Assembly: GCA_030849065.1 (NCBI GenBank)
Contig: JASAON010001560.1
Span: forward strand, 1-56,031
Reading direction: 5' to 3'
Source: Jaenimonas drosophilae
Taxonomy: Eukaryota; Euglenozoa; Kinetoplastea; Trypanosomatida; Trypanosomatidae
DNA: 56,031 nucleotides
Translations under genes and position numbers: made by a program
Part shown: positions 17,757 through 26,792 of the stretch, piece by piece
Layout: each line of letters opens with the position of its first letter
Position numbering within the stretch: the first letter of the stretch is position 1
The notes under the pieces: model-generated
Databases searched by the model: none
Seen by the model: only the letters and a program-made list of their open reading frames with translations
What the model was told of the DNA's origin: nothing

Positions 17757-18620
17757 TTACTCTAGTTTGTCCGTGTCCTTCACCTCATCCACAAATGCTC
17801 GCTTCAGTGTGCTCATGGCAGGTCCGCTACCCGCACCATGCCCACCGGTGCTTGGGCCATCATCCGCAAACATGTTGGGGCCCTGCAGGATGATGTCCTG
17901 CTGCTCACGGGGCGAGTAGTCATCGCTTCCCTGTCGGTGGTGGCCCGCTGCATCACCCGCCGTGAATGCAGATGCACCGCCGTACTGCTGATTGCTCTCC
18001 TCCAAGGAGGCACGTGGAGGCGGTGAGGAGAAGTAGCCCGCTCCTTCATCTTCTCCTCGGTCTTCGTGGCGGTTCAGCTCATTGCCATTGTTGGCACCAA
18101 ACATGGTGGCGGCGTTCTCCTGCGTCTGCTTCTGGTTGAGCTGATCACGGTAGCGTTGCTCAGCTGCCATGTTCTGCTTATCCACTTCATTCGCCTTGGC
18201 CTGCTCCGCCTCGTCAACCCACTCCGGAAGACCAACAATGAAGCTCACCATGATGATCAGAATACCCTGCGCCACCGCCACCAGCCCAGCAATGTAGAAG
18301 AGGGCGGAGTCACCAAGAAGGAGGAGGCCAAAGAAGATATAGAAGAAACCACGGGGGCGCCAGTACGTCAACACATAGAAGTACTTGAGATAGTGAAAAG
18401 TAATCTTGCGTGACCAGCTGAACTGACGAAACTCGCAGGAGAAGGCCAGGAGAGCAAAGAGTAGGCAGTAGACGTTGAGGATTGCTTGGCTAGGATTCGT
18501 GATGAACTTGAGGAAGTCAAAGATGACGCTGATGAAGGAAAGTACGGCCACAACGAGCGAAGAAAGCAAAAAGGCCTTGGGCCAGTTGCGTGACCAGAAG
18601 GAGCCACCGCCCTCAGCCAT
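17757..18620 (-). CDS. Four-span membrane protein of the COPI-associated type, 287 residues
   Basis: The first 140 residues contain about four hydrophobic spans: FLLSSLVVAVLSFISVIFDF, ILNVYCLLFALLAFSCEF, RPRGFFYIFFGLLLLGDS and AGLVAVAQGILIIMVSFIVG. The layout and the block GFFYIFFGLLLL resemble the COPI-associated/Tvp15-like family of small Golgi membrane proteins. That assignment rests on pattern recognition and needs a profile search. The C-terminal half is cytosolic and disordered, rich in Gln, Asn, Gly and Asp, with a coiled stretch (EQAKANEVDKQNMAAEQRYR). The end is charged (FVDEVKDTDKLE) and lacks a KKXX retrieval signal. The ATG at 18620 directly precedes the first span. Golgi or early secretory location is the best inference. 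Confidence 0.7.
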   Translation of the reverse strand: MAEGGGSFWSRNWPKAFLLSSLVVAVLSFISVIFDFLKFITNPSQAILNVYCLLFALLAFSCEFRQFSWSRKITFHYLKYFYVLTYWRPRGFFYIFFGLLLLGDSALFYIAGLVAVAQGILIIMVSFIVGLPEWVDEAEQAKANEVDKQNMAAEQRYRDQLNQKQTQENAATMFGANNGNELNRHEDRGEDEGAGYFSSPPPRASLEESNQQYGGASAFTAGDAAGHHRQGSDDYSPREQQDIILQGPNMFADDGPSTGGHGAGSGPAMSTLKRAFVDEVKDTDKLE

Positions 18621-19231
18621 CCTTCAAGCAACCAACAAGTAGGTTGAGTGATTGAAACACAGGTGATGCTGCAAGTTCGTCTGTCTGACAAACTTCCTTT
18701 AGCCTCCTCTTGTGTGGAAACTGTGTGGCAATGCAGCAGAACGGAGAAATTCTAACCATCATACAGCATGATTCAAACATGGAGAGAAGATGAGAGGTTC
18801 GTGATTGATTTCGGTGCCACACCCCCAACGCATCACACACTAGTGAAGACTATTCGAATGGAGCATAGTTTTGTGTGCACAAAGATATGAAAAAGAATAC
18901 GTTAAAAAGCCCATGTTTGGTTAGTCACCCGCGTATCTGCGAGTTGGTCCTCCAACTACGCGCTGGAGGGAGAACAGGTATGCAGGGGGGTATGGAGAAG
19001 GACCTGTGTCATTGGCCATGACGTCTCAATTCCATCGTCCCTCTCCCTCCGATGTGAAGCGAAGTCATACAGGTGTGGAGGTGTGCACTCCCCTAGTCTG
19101 TTGTGATCGCAACGATCAGAAGTTGGGAGCGACGCATCGCAAGAAGAAAGTTGCATGCGCCGAAGCATTCACCACTAAAAACAACAAACACACCTGAACA
19201 GTGAGGTAGGACCTCACCCAGAATGAAGGTA
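18621..19231 (-). other. Intergenic region
   Basis: About 610 nt between the first acyltransferase gene and the four-span membrane protein. Plus-strand purine runs (GGAGAGAAGATGAGAGG near 18780) could serve as a distal pyrimidine tract. Sequence around 18880-18905 is AT-rich. No supported gene or RNA. Confidence 0.45.
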
Positions 19232-20098
19232 CTACTTGGTGCCAAGATCATCCACGACACCCTGGAGATAGGTCTTCATCTCGCCGGCAACCTCAGCACT
19301 CGTCTGTTTATCAAAATCAATGGGGTAGCTTCCAATGCGGCCGTAGATATCGGCAGGATAGCCACCAAAAGCGGCAGTACGTGGCCATGTCTTCTCATTG
19401 CCAGAGGTGATGAGGTAGTACACGGGCAGGCGATGCTCGAAAATGGTGGAGAAGGTACCGAAACGGAAGTTTTGCAGCTGAGCCGGGGTCTTGTTGATGG
19501 CACCTTCGGGAAAGACGGCGAGAACACCTCCGTGGCGAATGTGCTCGTTCAGGCCAACCATCACCGCTGCCTGTCGCTCCTTATCCACCGAAAAGTTGCC
19601 GTCCTCGTCGGATTTGAAGTAGACGGGGAAGTGGCCCACGCGATCAAAGATGCCGCCAACAATGGGAAGCTGGCGGAGGGTGGACTTCATGAGCGTGCGA
19701 CTGTTGATGCAGACGGACAGGGGAAAGGCGCAGAGAAAGATGTACACATCCCAGAAGGAGGTGTGGTTGCCCACCAACGCGGCACTACGGCGGGGAATAT
19801 CTCCCCAGGACTTCAGTGGACCTCGGGTATCAAGAGAGAGGTGGAGCTGAATCTGGGGGTTGGTGTAGTACACCGTTCGAAAGGCCGCGATCAGAAGAAT
19901 TACACACATGCGGGAGGTGTAGTACTTTGGTACTCCCACATGCCGTAAGGAATCCAGCACAAGCGTGAAGGCTGAGGCTGGGAGGAGGAAGATGACATTC
20001 ATGAGCAAAAACCAGCCTCGCATCAGTGGAATTGGCGCAATACGAAGGCGCAAGAGGGCATACCATAGTCCTAACAGAAGAGCAACGATGAGCAACAT
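19232..20098 (-). CDS. PlsC-family acyltransferase (1-acylglycerol-3-phosphate acyltransferase-like), copy 1
   Basis: These membrane enzymes move an acyl group from acyl-CoA to lysophosphatidic acid or a related lysolipid. The catalytic NHTSFWD is at residues 111-117 (His112 and Asp117 of HX4D), and the substrate-binding FPEGA is at 196-200 where many relatives have PEGTR. Two N-terminal hydrophobic segments (LLIVALLLGLWYALL, WFLLMNVIFLLPASAFTLVL) anchor it in the ER. The 288-residue length is typical. A second copy lies about 550 nt upstream with the same motifs and overall order, so the two are tandem duplicates. The ATG at 20098 is the first in frame. Exact acceptor lipid cannot be read from sequence. 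Confidence 0.9.
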   Translation of the reverse strand: MLLIVALLLGLWYALLRLRIAPIPLMRGWFLLMNVIFLLPASAFTLVLDSLRHVGVPKYYTSRMCVILLIAAFRTVYYTNPQIQLHLSLDTRGPLKSWGDIPRRSAALVGNHTSFWDVYIFLCAFPLSVCINSRTLMKSTLRQLPIVGGIFDRVGHFPVYFKSDEDGNFSVDKERQAAVMVGLNEHIRHGGVLAVFPEGAINKTPAQLQNFRFGTFSTIFEHRLPVYYLITSGNEKTWPRTAAFGGYPADIYGRIGSYPIDFDKQTSAEVAGEMKTYLQGVVDDLGTK

Positions 20099-20649
20099 GG
20101 CTGACTAACACCGATTTTGTGGATTGAAAATGTCCCCTGTGAGTGCTTTTCTTCTCTTTCGGAAATACGTTGTGCACGCGATTGTAAACACAACAACGAT
20201 ACTGAGAGTACCAATCTGAGTGTATGGCGATTTAAAAAAGAGAGAACGAAGAAAGCGACACGATGCAAGAATAAACAGTCAAAATCAGCGAATGTGGTCG
20301 TCACACTGACCAGCATTGCAGATGCAGCGGAACCATACATGAAGTTGTTGTGTATCTGTTTGGGAGGGATGGAGGTGTTGGGAGCGGGGTCAACACTGCT
20401 ATCATGCGGGTATGAACATGACAAGCAGCCAGAAGTCCCTTATCATAGCCGAGCATCATACCAAGCGCAGGCATGAGGAAATCTCAGCGTTGGAAGGCAA
20501 TCAAGAATATCAATCAGCAACAAAGAGGGGTGAGCCACCAAACATGGTTGCACTACCATGAGTACGGGTGGACGGAAGTGAGTGTGCGTGTGTTCTCTAT
20601 CTATCTCTCTCTCTCTCTCTTCACTTGAGGGGTATGTGCACGAAGGACC
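20099..20649 (-). other. Spacer between the two acyltransferase genes
   Basis: About 550 nt. It includes (CT)8 on the plus strand at 20605-20620, within the probable 3' UTR of copy 2, and a purine run AAAAAAGAGAGAACGAAGAAAG near 20234-20255 that is the likely pyrimidine tract for copy 1. No additional gene. Confidence 0.5.
20605..20620. repeat. (CT)8 microsatellite
   Basis: Dinucleotide run preceded by CTATCTAT on the plus strand. On the transcribed strand it is GA-rich, so it is not a splice-acceptor pyrimidine tract for the leftward array. Confidence 0.85.
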
Positions 20650-21621
20650 TTACGCTGGGATCTTCGGTCGGTGTTCCTCAGCCCACATCTGATCTAGCAC
20701 TGACTGAAGGTACTCTCGCATCTCCTCCGACACCTCCTTGCTGTCCTTGGTGCGGTAGTCAACGGGGTAGGCCCCAAGGCGAATGTGGATATTAGCTGGG
20801 TAGCCGCCAAATGATGCTCGACGGGGCCACGTCTGGTCATTTCCCACTGACAAGAAGTAGTAGATGGGCACCTCATGCTTGAAGAATGTTGCGAAGGTTC
20901 CATAGCGAAAGGGAAGTATCTGGCCAGGAACTTTGGTGATGGCTCCTTCAGGAAAGACGGCCAGCACGCCGCCATGATGGATATGCTCATCAATGTGTTC
21001 GCCCACCTCCGCCTGGCGGTCCTTGTCAACAGTGAACTTACCATCTTCGTTGGATTTGAAGAAGACAGGGAAGTGGCCCACACGGCGCAACATACCACCA
21101 AAGAGGGGAACTTTCATGAGGCTACTCATGAAGAGCAGGCGCACATGCACCAGCTGGCGAAGAGGAAGCACCTGCAGCATCTCAAAGATATCCCAGAAGG
21201 AGGTGTGGTTGAGGACCAGTCCACAATGCGAGTTTGGCAAATCGGCCCAACCGTTGGGGAGGCTGGCCTTGTCGAAGGTCACTCGGCGGCGGATTTGGGG
21301 ATTGAGCATGGCCACAACACGGAAGGCTAACACCATCCAAACGACGGAGCAACTCTGGGTGTGGCGGCGAGGCAGGCCAAGATAGCGGAGGAGGTCAATG
21401 AGGTACACTCCTGCAGAGGCTGACATGACGGTGCAGACCGAGGTGATGATGAACCACGCCCGCATCACTTGAACAGGGAGTAAACGAAGGCGTAGCACTG
21501 CAAAGTAACCCGCCACGGTACCTACAGCGGCCGCCGCGGGGAGACTGTTGGGGTGGCGGAACAGAAGCTCCTGAAGTGCCCCCGAGATCGCGGCAGCACT
21601 GCGTGGAATCGTCGCCGACAT
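20650..21621 (-). CDS. PlsC-family acyltransferase, copy 2, 323 residues
   Basis: Paralogue of the gene immediately downstream. NHTSFWD is at about residues 138-144 and FPEGAITKVPGQ at about 223-234. It shares with copy 1 several blocks outside the active site: GHFPV-FKS-EDG-F-VDK, HGGVLAVFPEGAI, FRYGTF or FRFGTF, and the C-terminal ASFGGYPANIHIRLGAYPVD. The N-terminus is longer by about 30 residues. The open frame can be read from a TTG at 21636; the first ATG is 21619-21621 and follows acceptor-like TTTCTAG and TTCAAAG. The pair could divide substrate range or membrane location, but that is inference. Confidence 0.9.
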   Translation of the reverse strand: MSATIPRSAAAISGALQELLFRHPNSLPAAAAVGTVAGYFAVLRLRLLPVQVMRAWFIITSVCTVMSASAGVYLIDLLRYLGLPRRHTQSCSVVWMVLAFRVVAMLNPQIRRRVTFDKASLPNGWADLPNSHCGLVLNHTSFWDIFEMLQVLPLRQLVHVRLLFMSSLMKVPLFGGMLRRVGHFPVFFKSNEDGKFTVDKDRQAEVGEHIDEHIHHGGVLAVFPEGAITKVPGQILPFRYGTFATFFKHEVPIYYFLSVGNDQTWPRRASFGGYPANIHIRLGAYPVDYRTKDSKEVSEEMREYLQSVLDQMWAEEHRPKIPA

Positions 21622-21940
21622 CGTCTCAGCAAGCAAAGTAACAGTGGCCTTTGAACTAGAAAGCAGTGGTTGAAAGAAGTGCTGAGGAAGGAGGGGGAGG
21701 GGGGAAGGAATGGAAGGAGTACCCTACCTCTTGAGTGAACAACCAACCGCGGTAACGAGGAAGAGAGGAAGTAACACGTGTTGTTGAATGCGATATATGT
21801 GGTGTGCTGAAGGCCCATAATCCGCCCCGGCCAACAAATGAAGATGACCATATATGAAGTGAAAGGGAAGTGTGTGCCTCACGCAGCAAGGGGGATAAAT
21901 AGGGTGTAGGAAGGCATTGACCACGACAAGGGGCGGGCTA
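21622..21940 (-). other. Intergenic spacer with long pyrimidine tract
   Basis: About 320 nt. The plus strand carries GAGGAAGGAGGGGGAGGGGG near 21683-21702, a nearly pure C/T tract on the coding strand and the evident trans-splicing signal for acyltransferase copy 2. Confidence 0.55.
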
Positions 21941-23227
21941 CTACACACCTGAGCGGTGACTGAAGTCGTCTACATCGACCCCAGCCCTGCTGCTGAGGGT
22001 GGAGACGGAGGAGCTCCCGCCGCGTATTTCGCGATAGATGCGTTGTGCCGTGGCATCGTCTTCACTTGGCTCCAGCTTTCCCAGCCCGGACACGGTGCCC
22101 GCATCCCGTGGAGTGGGTGCACGTGGACGCACCTCTGAAATCATGCCATCCGCGGGTGCGCCGTGTACGTCATCATGAAGAGGTGGTAGTCCAGCATCGC
22201 GAATTGGGAAGCCAATTCCACTGACTGACTGATCCAGTTCCCCGGCTGCTGGAAGCGGTTCTTGGGTGTGCACGTGTGGCATCGTTGGTGGTCGAGCCTG
22301 TGCGTCTGATGTGGTTGTGGAGGACAGCGATTCGCTGCCTAAGCGTCGGTGATGAAGATGACGCTGCATCTGCTGTTTGATGGTGGTAAGCTCCCGCAAC
22401 TTACTGTCTAGCTCCTGGCTCATTCGTTGGAGTGTCTCGTAGTTCACCACAGCCCCTGGCAGCGCGTCCTCTCCCTCTCCCCGGTCCGAGAACATCTCGT
22501 CGGTGGTGTGGGTAGCATCGGGTGTGAGGGTCATGGGCAGAGTGGGATCTCTCGCAACGAAGGGCGACGCGGCCATGGCGGTAAAGCCGCAAAAGGCGGT
22601 ATCCAGCGGATCTCGGTGACGACTGCTCGCAGACGGAGTTGCCGCCAACGAGGTGGCGGTGCTGTTCTGGAGTGAGCCGCACGGCGTGCAGAGAAGCTGG
22701 AGTACCTCGGCGAGGGCGGCGTAGTCTCTGGGGGCAGGGGACACGTCTGGATCGTCGGAGTGGTGCATGAAGGTATAGGTTTCCGCACACTCGTTCAGGT
22801 TGGCACTGCGGGGGGTTACATGAATAGAGAAACCCTGGGAGATGCCTTCACGTGCCTCGAGTGGGGTTGTTCCATCGCCAGCAGCCTCAGACGATATCAG
22901 CTGCACGCGGGTGGATGCGGATAAGGGAATGGAGATCTCCACGGGTGGGGCAGACGAACCTGCAGGAGGGATGGGGCATGGGTCGGTGACCACCAACTCG
23001 TGGCGGGCCGTACCCAGAGAAGTCCCTTGTGGCACGCACGGACGAAGGTTCACGTTCACGAGGTAGGGCAACCCCAGCTCGTCCACCAGACGCATCAGAA
23101 AGCCGGCCTTGAGACGTCGCAGCAACAGCTGAGTTGCGGCAAACTGGGAAAAGCTGCGCACGGCTGGCTCGCAGCGGTGCCGGCTGCCGAGCGGATCGCA
23201 CACAGGATCGAACGCAGGGTCAGTCAT
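21941..23227 (-). CDS. Unknown protein, 428 residues
   Basis: I do not recognise this protein. The open frame extends to 23452, overlapping the next gene, but residues before ATG 23225-23227 are translated from a dense pyrimidine tract ending CTGAG and GTAG, so I start there (MTDPAFDPVCDPLG). The N-terminal 60 residues contain a helical, basic stretch (FAATQLLLRRLKAGFLMRLV) and LGLPYLVNVNLRPCVPQG. The middle is Thr/Ala/Asp-rich. A short coiled-coil candidate is YETLQRMSQELDSKLRELTT with a following QQMQRHLHHRR. The C-terminus is Ser/Asp-rich and probably disordered. No membrane span. Function unknown. Confidence 0.68.
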   Translation of the reverse strand: MTDPAFDPVCDPLGSRHRCEPAVRSFSQFAATQLLLRRLKAGFLMRLVDELGLPYLVNVNLRPCVPQGTSLGTARHELVVTDPCPIPPAGSSAPPVEISIPLSASTRVQLISSEAAGDGTTPLEAREGISQGFSIHVTPRSANLNECAETYTFMHHSDDPDVSPAPRDYAALAEVLQLLCTPCGSLQNSTATSLAATPSASSRHRDPLDTAFCGFTAMAASPFVARDPTLPMTLTPDATHTTDEMFSDRGEGEDALPGAVVNYETLQRMSQELDSKLRELTTIKQQMQRHLHHRRLGSESLSSTTTSDAQARPPTMPHVHTQEPLPAAGELDQSVSGIGFPIRDAGLPPLHDDVHGAPADGMISEVRPRAPTPRDAGTVSGLGKLEPSEDDATAQRIYREIRGGSSSVSTLSSRAGVDVDDFSHRSGV

Positions 23228-23278
23228 GGAGCTACGCTCAGTAACAGGAAGAAGAAAGGAAATAAGGAAAGAAGAGGT
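23228..23278 (-). promoter_or_regulatory. Predicted trans-splice acceptor of the 428-residue gene
   Basis: The coding strand shows CACCTCTTCTTTCCTTATTT followed by CCTTTCTTCTTCCTGTTACTGAG, then GTAG, 4-9 nt before the ATG. It is one of the clearest acceptors in the window and lies between two closely spaced genes. Confidence 0.65.
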
Positions 23279-23364
23279 GTTGATGAAGGTAGAACTCGTA
23301 CTGAGCAACGCGCTGTGAACCACAACATACATGCGGACACATTGTGGTGATGAATGGAGCTGTG

Positions 23365-23832
23365 TTATGCATCGCACTGACGAGATCCCCACACTGTGCT
23401 GACAGATTGCGCAAGCTCCTCTGGCAGGTACGGGAGAATGTTGTACAGCCAACTCATGCGATCACGGAACATATCATGGGCAATGGGCAGGTCCGTGGCT
23501 CGGACTCCCGCCACCGCAGCGGTCCACGACGATGCGGTGCACGAGCTCACCACATCGCCGAAGCGATTCTCACGCATCATCATCGTCGCCGCGACGGAGA
23601 GCTCCTCAGAGGTGAGCGTACGTCGCAACTGACGAATGGCTTCAGGTGAGACGTGCTCCAGGTCCTGCGGTGTAACCCGACGAAGACGTTCTTCAAGCGA
23701 AGGAGCTCCGCTTGTGGACAACACAACATGAGTGAGCGGGGCGGCGGCCCCACTACTGCTCGTGGCTGCCCCCACTCCATCTCCACTCTTCTCTGCACCG
23801 CCTTGCCATCGAATCCAACCAAAGCCAACCAT
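23365..23832 (-). CDS. Unknown small protein, 155 residues
   Basis: I do not recognise it. The protein begins MVGFGWIRWQ, has a Gly/Ala/Ser-rich region to about residue 45, then an amphipathic helical region (SLEERLRRVTPQDLEHVSPE, IRQLRRTLTSEELSVAATMM) and a Trp-containing end (MFRDRMSWLYNILPYLPEEL). The ATG is at 23830-23832. It is separated by only about 140 nt from the next gene's ATG, which leaves room for a 3' UTR and acceptor. The basic helical composition would suit a mitochondrial or ribosomal-associated protein, but nothing specific shows this. Confidence 0.6.
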   Translation of the reverse strand: MVGFGWIRWQGGAEKSGDGVGAATSSSGAAAPLTHVVLSTSGAPSLEERLRRVTPQDLEHVSPEAIRQLRRTLTSEELSVAATMMMRENRFGDVVSSCTASSWTAAVAGVRATDLPIAHDMFRDRMSWLYNILPYLPEELAQSVSTVWGSRQCDA

Positions 23833-24129
23833 TGACGTGGTACGAGCAATTGTTGCGAGGTACTCAACGCGCGAAGGTTAGGGTGGGGGGAACTGCCCGC
23901 AGGTCCTACAACAGCTGTTAGTGACGACGGGCTACAAAAACGAAGAAAGAGAGAGCAAAAGTGCAGAAACACATGCAAGGTGAACGATGGGCAGCAACAC
24001 CCGCAATGTGGAGAATTCTTCCAACACCGGCATCAAGCCAGCAAACGAAAAGCGGCCGAATCAGCAACACCAGATAGCTTTACGCCTACATGAGCAGTCC
24101 AATCAAAGAGGAACCAACCCTCACACAGC

Positions 24130-26466
24130 TCAGTCCACATCAAGAGTTTCGGCCCAATTCACGGACGCATCCTCGTCGTCGTCCTCCCAATCTGCTCCAT
24201 CATCCAAGGAATCCTCAACCTCTTGCTCCTGTGCAAGCAACTCACGAGGAATGATGACCTGCCGCTCCCCCATCACCTGTGCTTCTGTTGTGGAAAGGTA
24301 GAAGTAAGTTTTGGGGACTGGTCCATCCACCCGAGGAGCCAGCGAACTCCACCAAGGAGCAGCTGCATTCCCCTGATGCTGATCCTGGAGCATGGCATTC
24401 TGCAGGCCGTTGACGTAGTCCCGCCACGGGAAGCCAACGGACTCATCCAACTGGCAAAGGGGCTTTGCCCACACCTTCCGCAGGAGTACGTTAGCCTCTC
24501 CCGCCTTCCACAGCTCTCCATGACGAGTAAGGAACAGCTTTGCAAGGTGCCGCTCTCCCGTCAAGCTTGCCGCCTCGCCCTCCACCTCATCATCCATGCG
24601 AAGGCCAACAGCCACCGCCACATGTCCAACCAACAGGGCGGAGGGGTCTTGTTTCAGCAACGAGGAGCGCGGAATGGGCCCGATGAGACTCAGAAGGTCC
24701 ATCGACTCACCCAACTTGTAGGCTGCGTAGGGAAAGCGGAGAAGTGCCAACATCAACAAGGATTCTGCCGACGGAGACGCATTCAAAATCCTCGTTTGCT
24801 CTTCGCTCAGCTCGCGAAGAACCTTGCTGGAGGACCACGGGCTGGCCTTTGGCTCTCGTGCCCTCTGATTGGCACGAGGGGCCTCCATGTTGGCACTCTT
24901 GGCGAGAGCGTCATGCTGCTCGCGCTCGATAAAGATCTTAGCCAGCGCCACACTCATGGCCAGATTGGGCATCAGTAGAAGACGCTCCACCAAGGCCAAG
25001 GCCCAGCCACCGTCCTCTCGCGCCACGCAGGAGCCCTCTTCCACGGAGGTGGAGGTCTGATCCTCCGCGGAAACAGGCGTCCTACAGGATGGTTCCCATG
25101 CCTGTGAGAGCTCCAGCAGTTCGCCCACCATAGCGTGCATCTCCACAAGCCACATCCATCGTCGCGCGCGAAGGGCGAAGTAGTCCATAAATAGCAGCGA
25201 CCCGCACGGATCAGCGGGGTCGAGGGAGAGGAGCAGCCTTGACTGTTCGAAGGCGGTTTGGAGGCATCCGCGCTTCAAAGCGGAGAAGAGTCCACTGAGG
25301 AGGGCACCAAACACAATTCCGTTTCCAGGCAGGCAGTGCGGCACCACACGCTCCCTCCACGTGGAGGACAACATACCTGGTGCGGAGAGTAGCAGTCCAG
25401 TGTGGTAGAGTGCCATCTCCACCATCTCCGTCGCATGGGGTGCGTCATCGACCATCTGAAATGCAGTGCTTAACTGAATGAGTGTTGGGATGTGGTACGG
25501 ACCAAAGCGGAGACAGCCGGCAAACTCCCCAACCGAGGCAGCACGAGCCGCACACTCCTCCCGGGCCATCTCCGCCAGCTCAAAGGCGCTGCTGTTGGAG
25601 CACAGCTCGTAGTACTCCGTGGCGTGTGACGCGGTGGCCGCCCAATCATGGCATCCTTGAAGATGGGTGGACGTCGCTGGTCCAGCACGAGCGAGGTCAA
25701 CCAACTCCCGTAGCGCCTCTTCTGTATCGCGTGCACGGTTGGCGTCGCTTCGGTTGAGCCTCCGCATCTCCAAGCCCAGCCCATCAAAGGCTGGCCAACG
25801 GTAGCGATTGGGAGTGGCCAGGGCACTGTTTCGAAAGATCAAATGTTGATGGTGCTCCGCAAAGAGTGAGTTGGAGCCGTTGTCGAAGCGCGAACCGTCG
25901 GGGCGGCACTTGGGGGTCATGCCATCCCCCACATCTTCCACCGAATTGACTCCGAAGACACGAATACGCTCCTGACGTGTGTTGAGGGAGGTGGTGGTGC
26001 AGCAGAGAAGGTGTCGCAGCAGCCGCTGTCCCACGGACGCGCAGGTTGGAACGCAATCGGAGCAATCCGGTGCCGGCGCCTCGTTGTGCGCGCGCTCAAT
26101 GGCCGCATCGAGAAGAGCATCCTCCTCCTCCTCCTGACGCTGTCGCTGGGCTTTGCTGGACTTCTTGGCCTTACCCTGGCGAGCAGGCTTGGCCGATTGG
26201 GCCGGAAGGTTGGAAGGATCAGCATGAACGTGTTGCTCTTCTCTACCCTTGTGCTCTGCATGATTGGGCGGAGTGGAGGAACGTGGATGTGCATCCGCGC
26301 CTTTTGCTGGTGCACCATCCTCATGTGCGTCATCCTTGCTGACCTTGTTTTTGCGTCCCTTCTTCGTGGGCTTCATCGTGTTGACCATGGGCTCATCCAT
26401 CTCATCATCCAATCCCGTGGCCGTCTCCACCAGCTGCTGCAACCGCCGCATTTGACGAGAAGACAT
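24130..26466 (-). CDS. TCF25: TCF25 / Rqc1 homologue (ribosome quality control), 778 residues
   Basis: TCF25/Rqc1 is a subunit of the ribosome quality control complex that helps ubiquitinate nascent chains on stalled 60S subunits. Family features are seen in order. The Arg-rich start is MSSRQMRRLQQL. A charged, Lys-rich disordered region follows, and then the block RYRWPAFDGLGLEMRRL. The helical repeat core contains FGPYHIPTLIQLSTAFQMVD, MVEMALYHTGLLLS, ALKRGCLQTAFEQSRLLLSL and DYFALRARRWMWLVEM. The end is acidic (DDGADWEDDDEDASVNWAET). Length and order match other eukaryotic members. The ATG at 26466 is the first in frame. It belongs functionally with Listerin and Rqc2-type partners encoded elsewhere. 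Confidence 0.88.
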   Translation of the reverse strand: MSSRQMRRLQQLVETATGLDDEMDEPMVNTMKPTKKGRKNKVSKDDAHEDGAPAKGADAHPRSSTPPNHAEHKGREEQHVHADPSNLPAQSAKPARQGKAKKSSKAQRQRQEEEEDALLDAAIERAHNEAPAPDCSDCVPTCASVGQRLLRHLLCCTTTSLNTRQERIRVFGVNSVEDVGDGMTPKCRPDGSRFDNGSNSLFAEHHQHLIFRNSALATPNRYRWPAFDGLGLEMRRLNRSDANRARDTEEALRELVDLARAGPATSTHLQGCHDWAATASHATEYYELCSNSSAFELAEMAREECAARAASVGEFAGCLRFGPYHIPTLIQLSTAFQMVDDAPHATEMVEMALYHTGLLLSAPGMLSSTWRERVVPHCLPGNGIVFGALLSGLFSALKRGCLQTAFEQSRLLLSLDPADPCGSLLFMDYFALRARRWMWLVEMHAMVGELLELSQAWEPSCRTPVSAEDQTSTSVEEGSCVAREDGGWALALVERLLLMPNLAMSVALAKIFIEREQHDALAKSANMEAPRANQRAREPKASPWSSSKVLRELSEEQTRILNASPSAESLLMLALLRFPYAAYKLGESMDLLSLIGPIPRSSLLKQDPSALLVGHVAVAVGLRMDDEVEGEAASLTGERHLAKLFLTRHGELWKAGEANVLLRKVWAKPLCQLDESVGFPWRDYVNGLQNAMLQDQHQGNAAAPWWSSLAPRVDGPVPKTYFYLSTTEAQVMGERQVIIPRELLAQEQEVEDSLDDGADWEDDDEDASVNWAETLDVD

Positions 26467-26792
26467 GGTGAGAGAGAAAAGAAGAAAAACCGTCTCTACA
26501 AATAGTCAGCAACAGTAGAAACGCGTATCTATGCGGGTCGTGAAGAAGAGTAGGTGTGATTGAAAAAGAGGAAAAGAAGGAACAAGTGGGCCATCATGGA
26601 GGAGCAGACTCTTGTACTCGTACACACGTCATCGTGTCAAGCTGACGGTACCAACTTCCATCTGTTGTTTGGTGTTGTATCCTGTGGGCCTCACAGTTGA
26701 TGAATCTAGTTGTTGTCTAGAAACCATATACTCTCTATACCAAACGTCATGTACCCTTCACAGATTGCAGATGTCTGACCCCTCGTCGCGCG
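26467..26792 (-). other. Intergenic spacer
   Basis: About 325 nt. Immediately upstream of the TCF25 ATG the coding strand is C/T-rich (plus strand GGTGAGAGAGAAAAGAAGAA), with an AG about 35 nt upstream of the ATG near 26501. The remainder is likely 3' UTR of the coiled-coil gene. No gene seen. Confidence 0.45.

Noticed and set aside
23228..23452. N-terminal extension of the 428-residue protein overlapping the 155-residue gene
   Set aside because: It contains a dense pyrimidine tract with acceptor immediately before the internal ATG, and would overlap the upstream gene.
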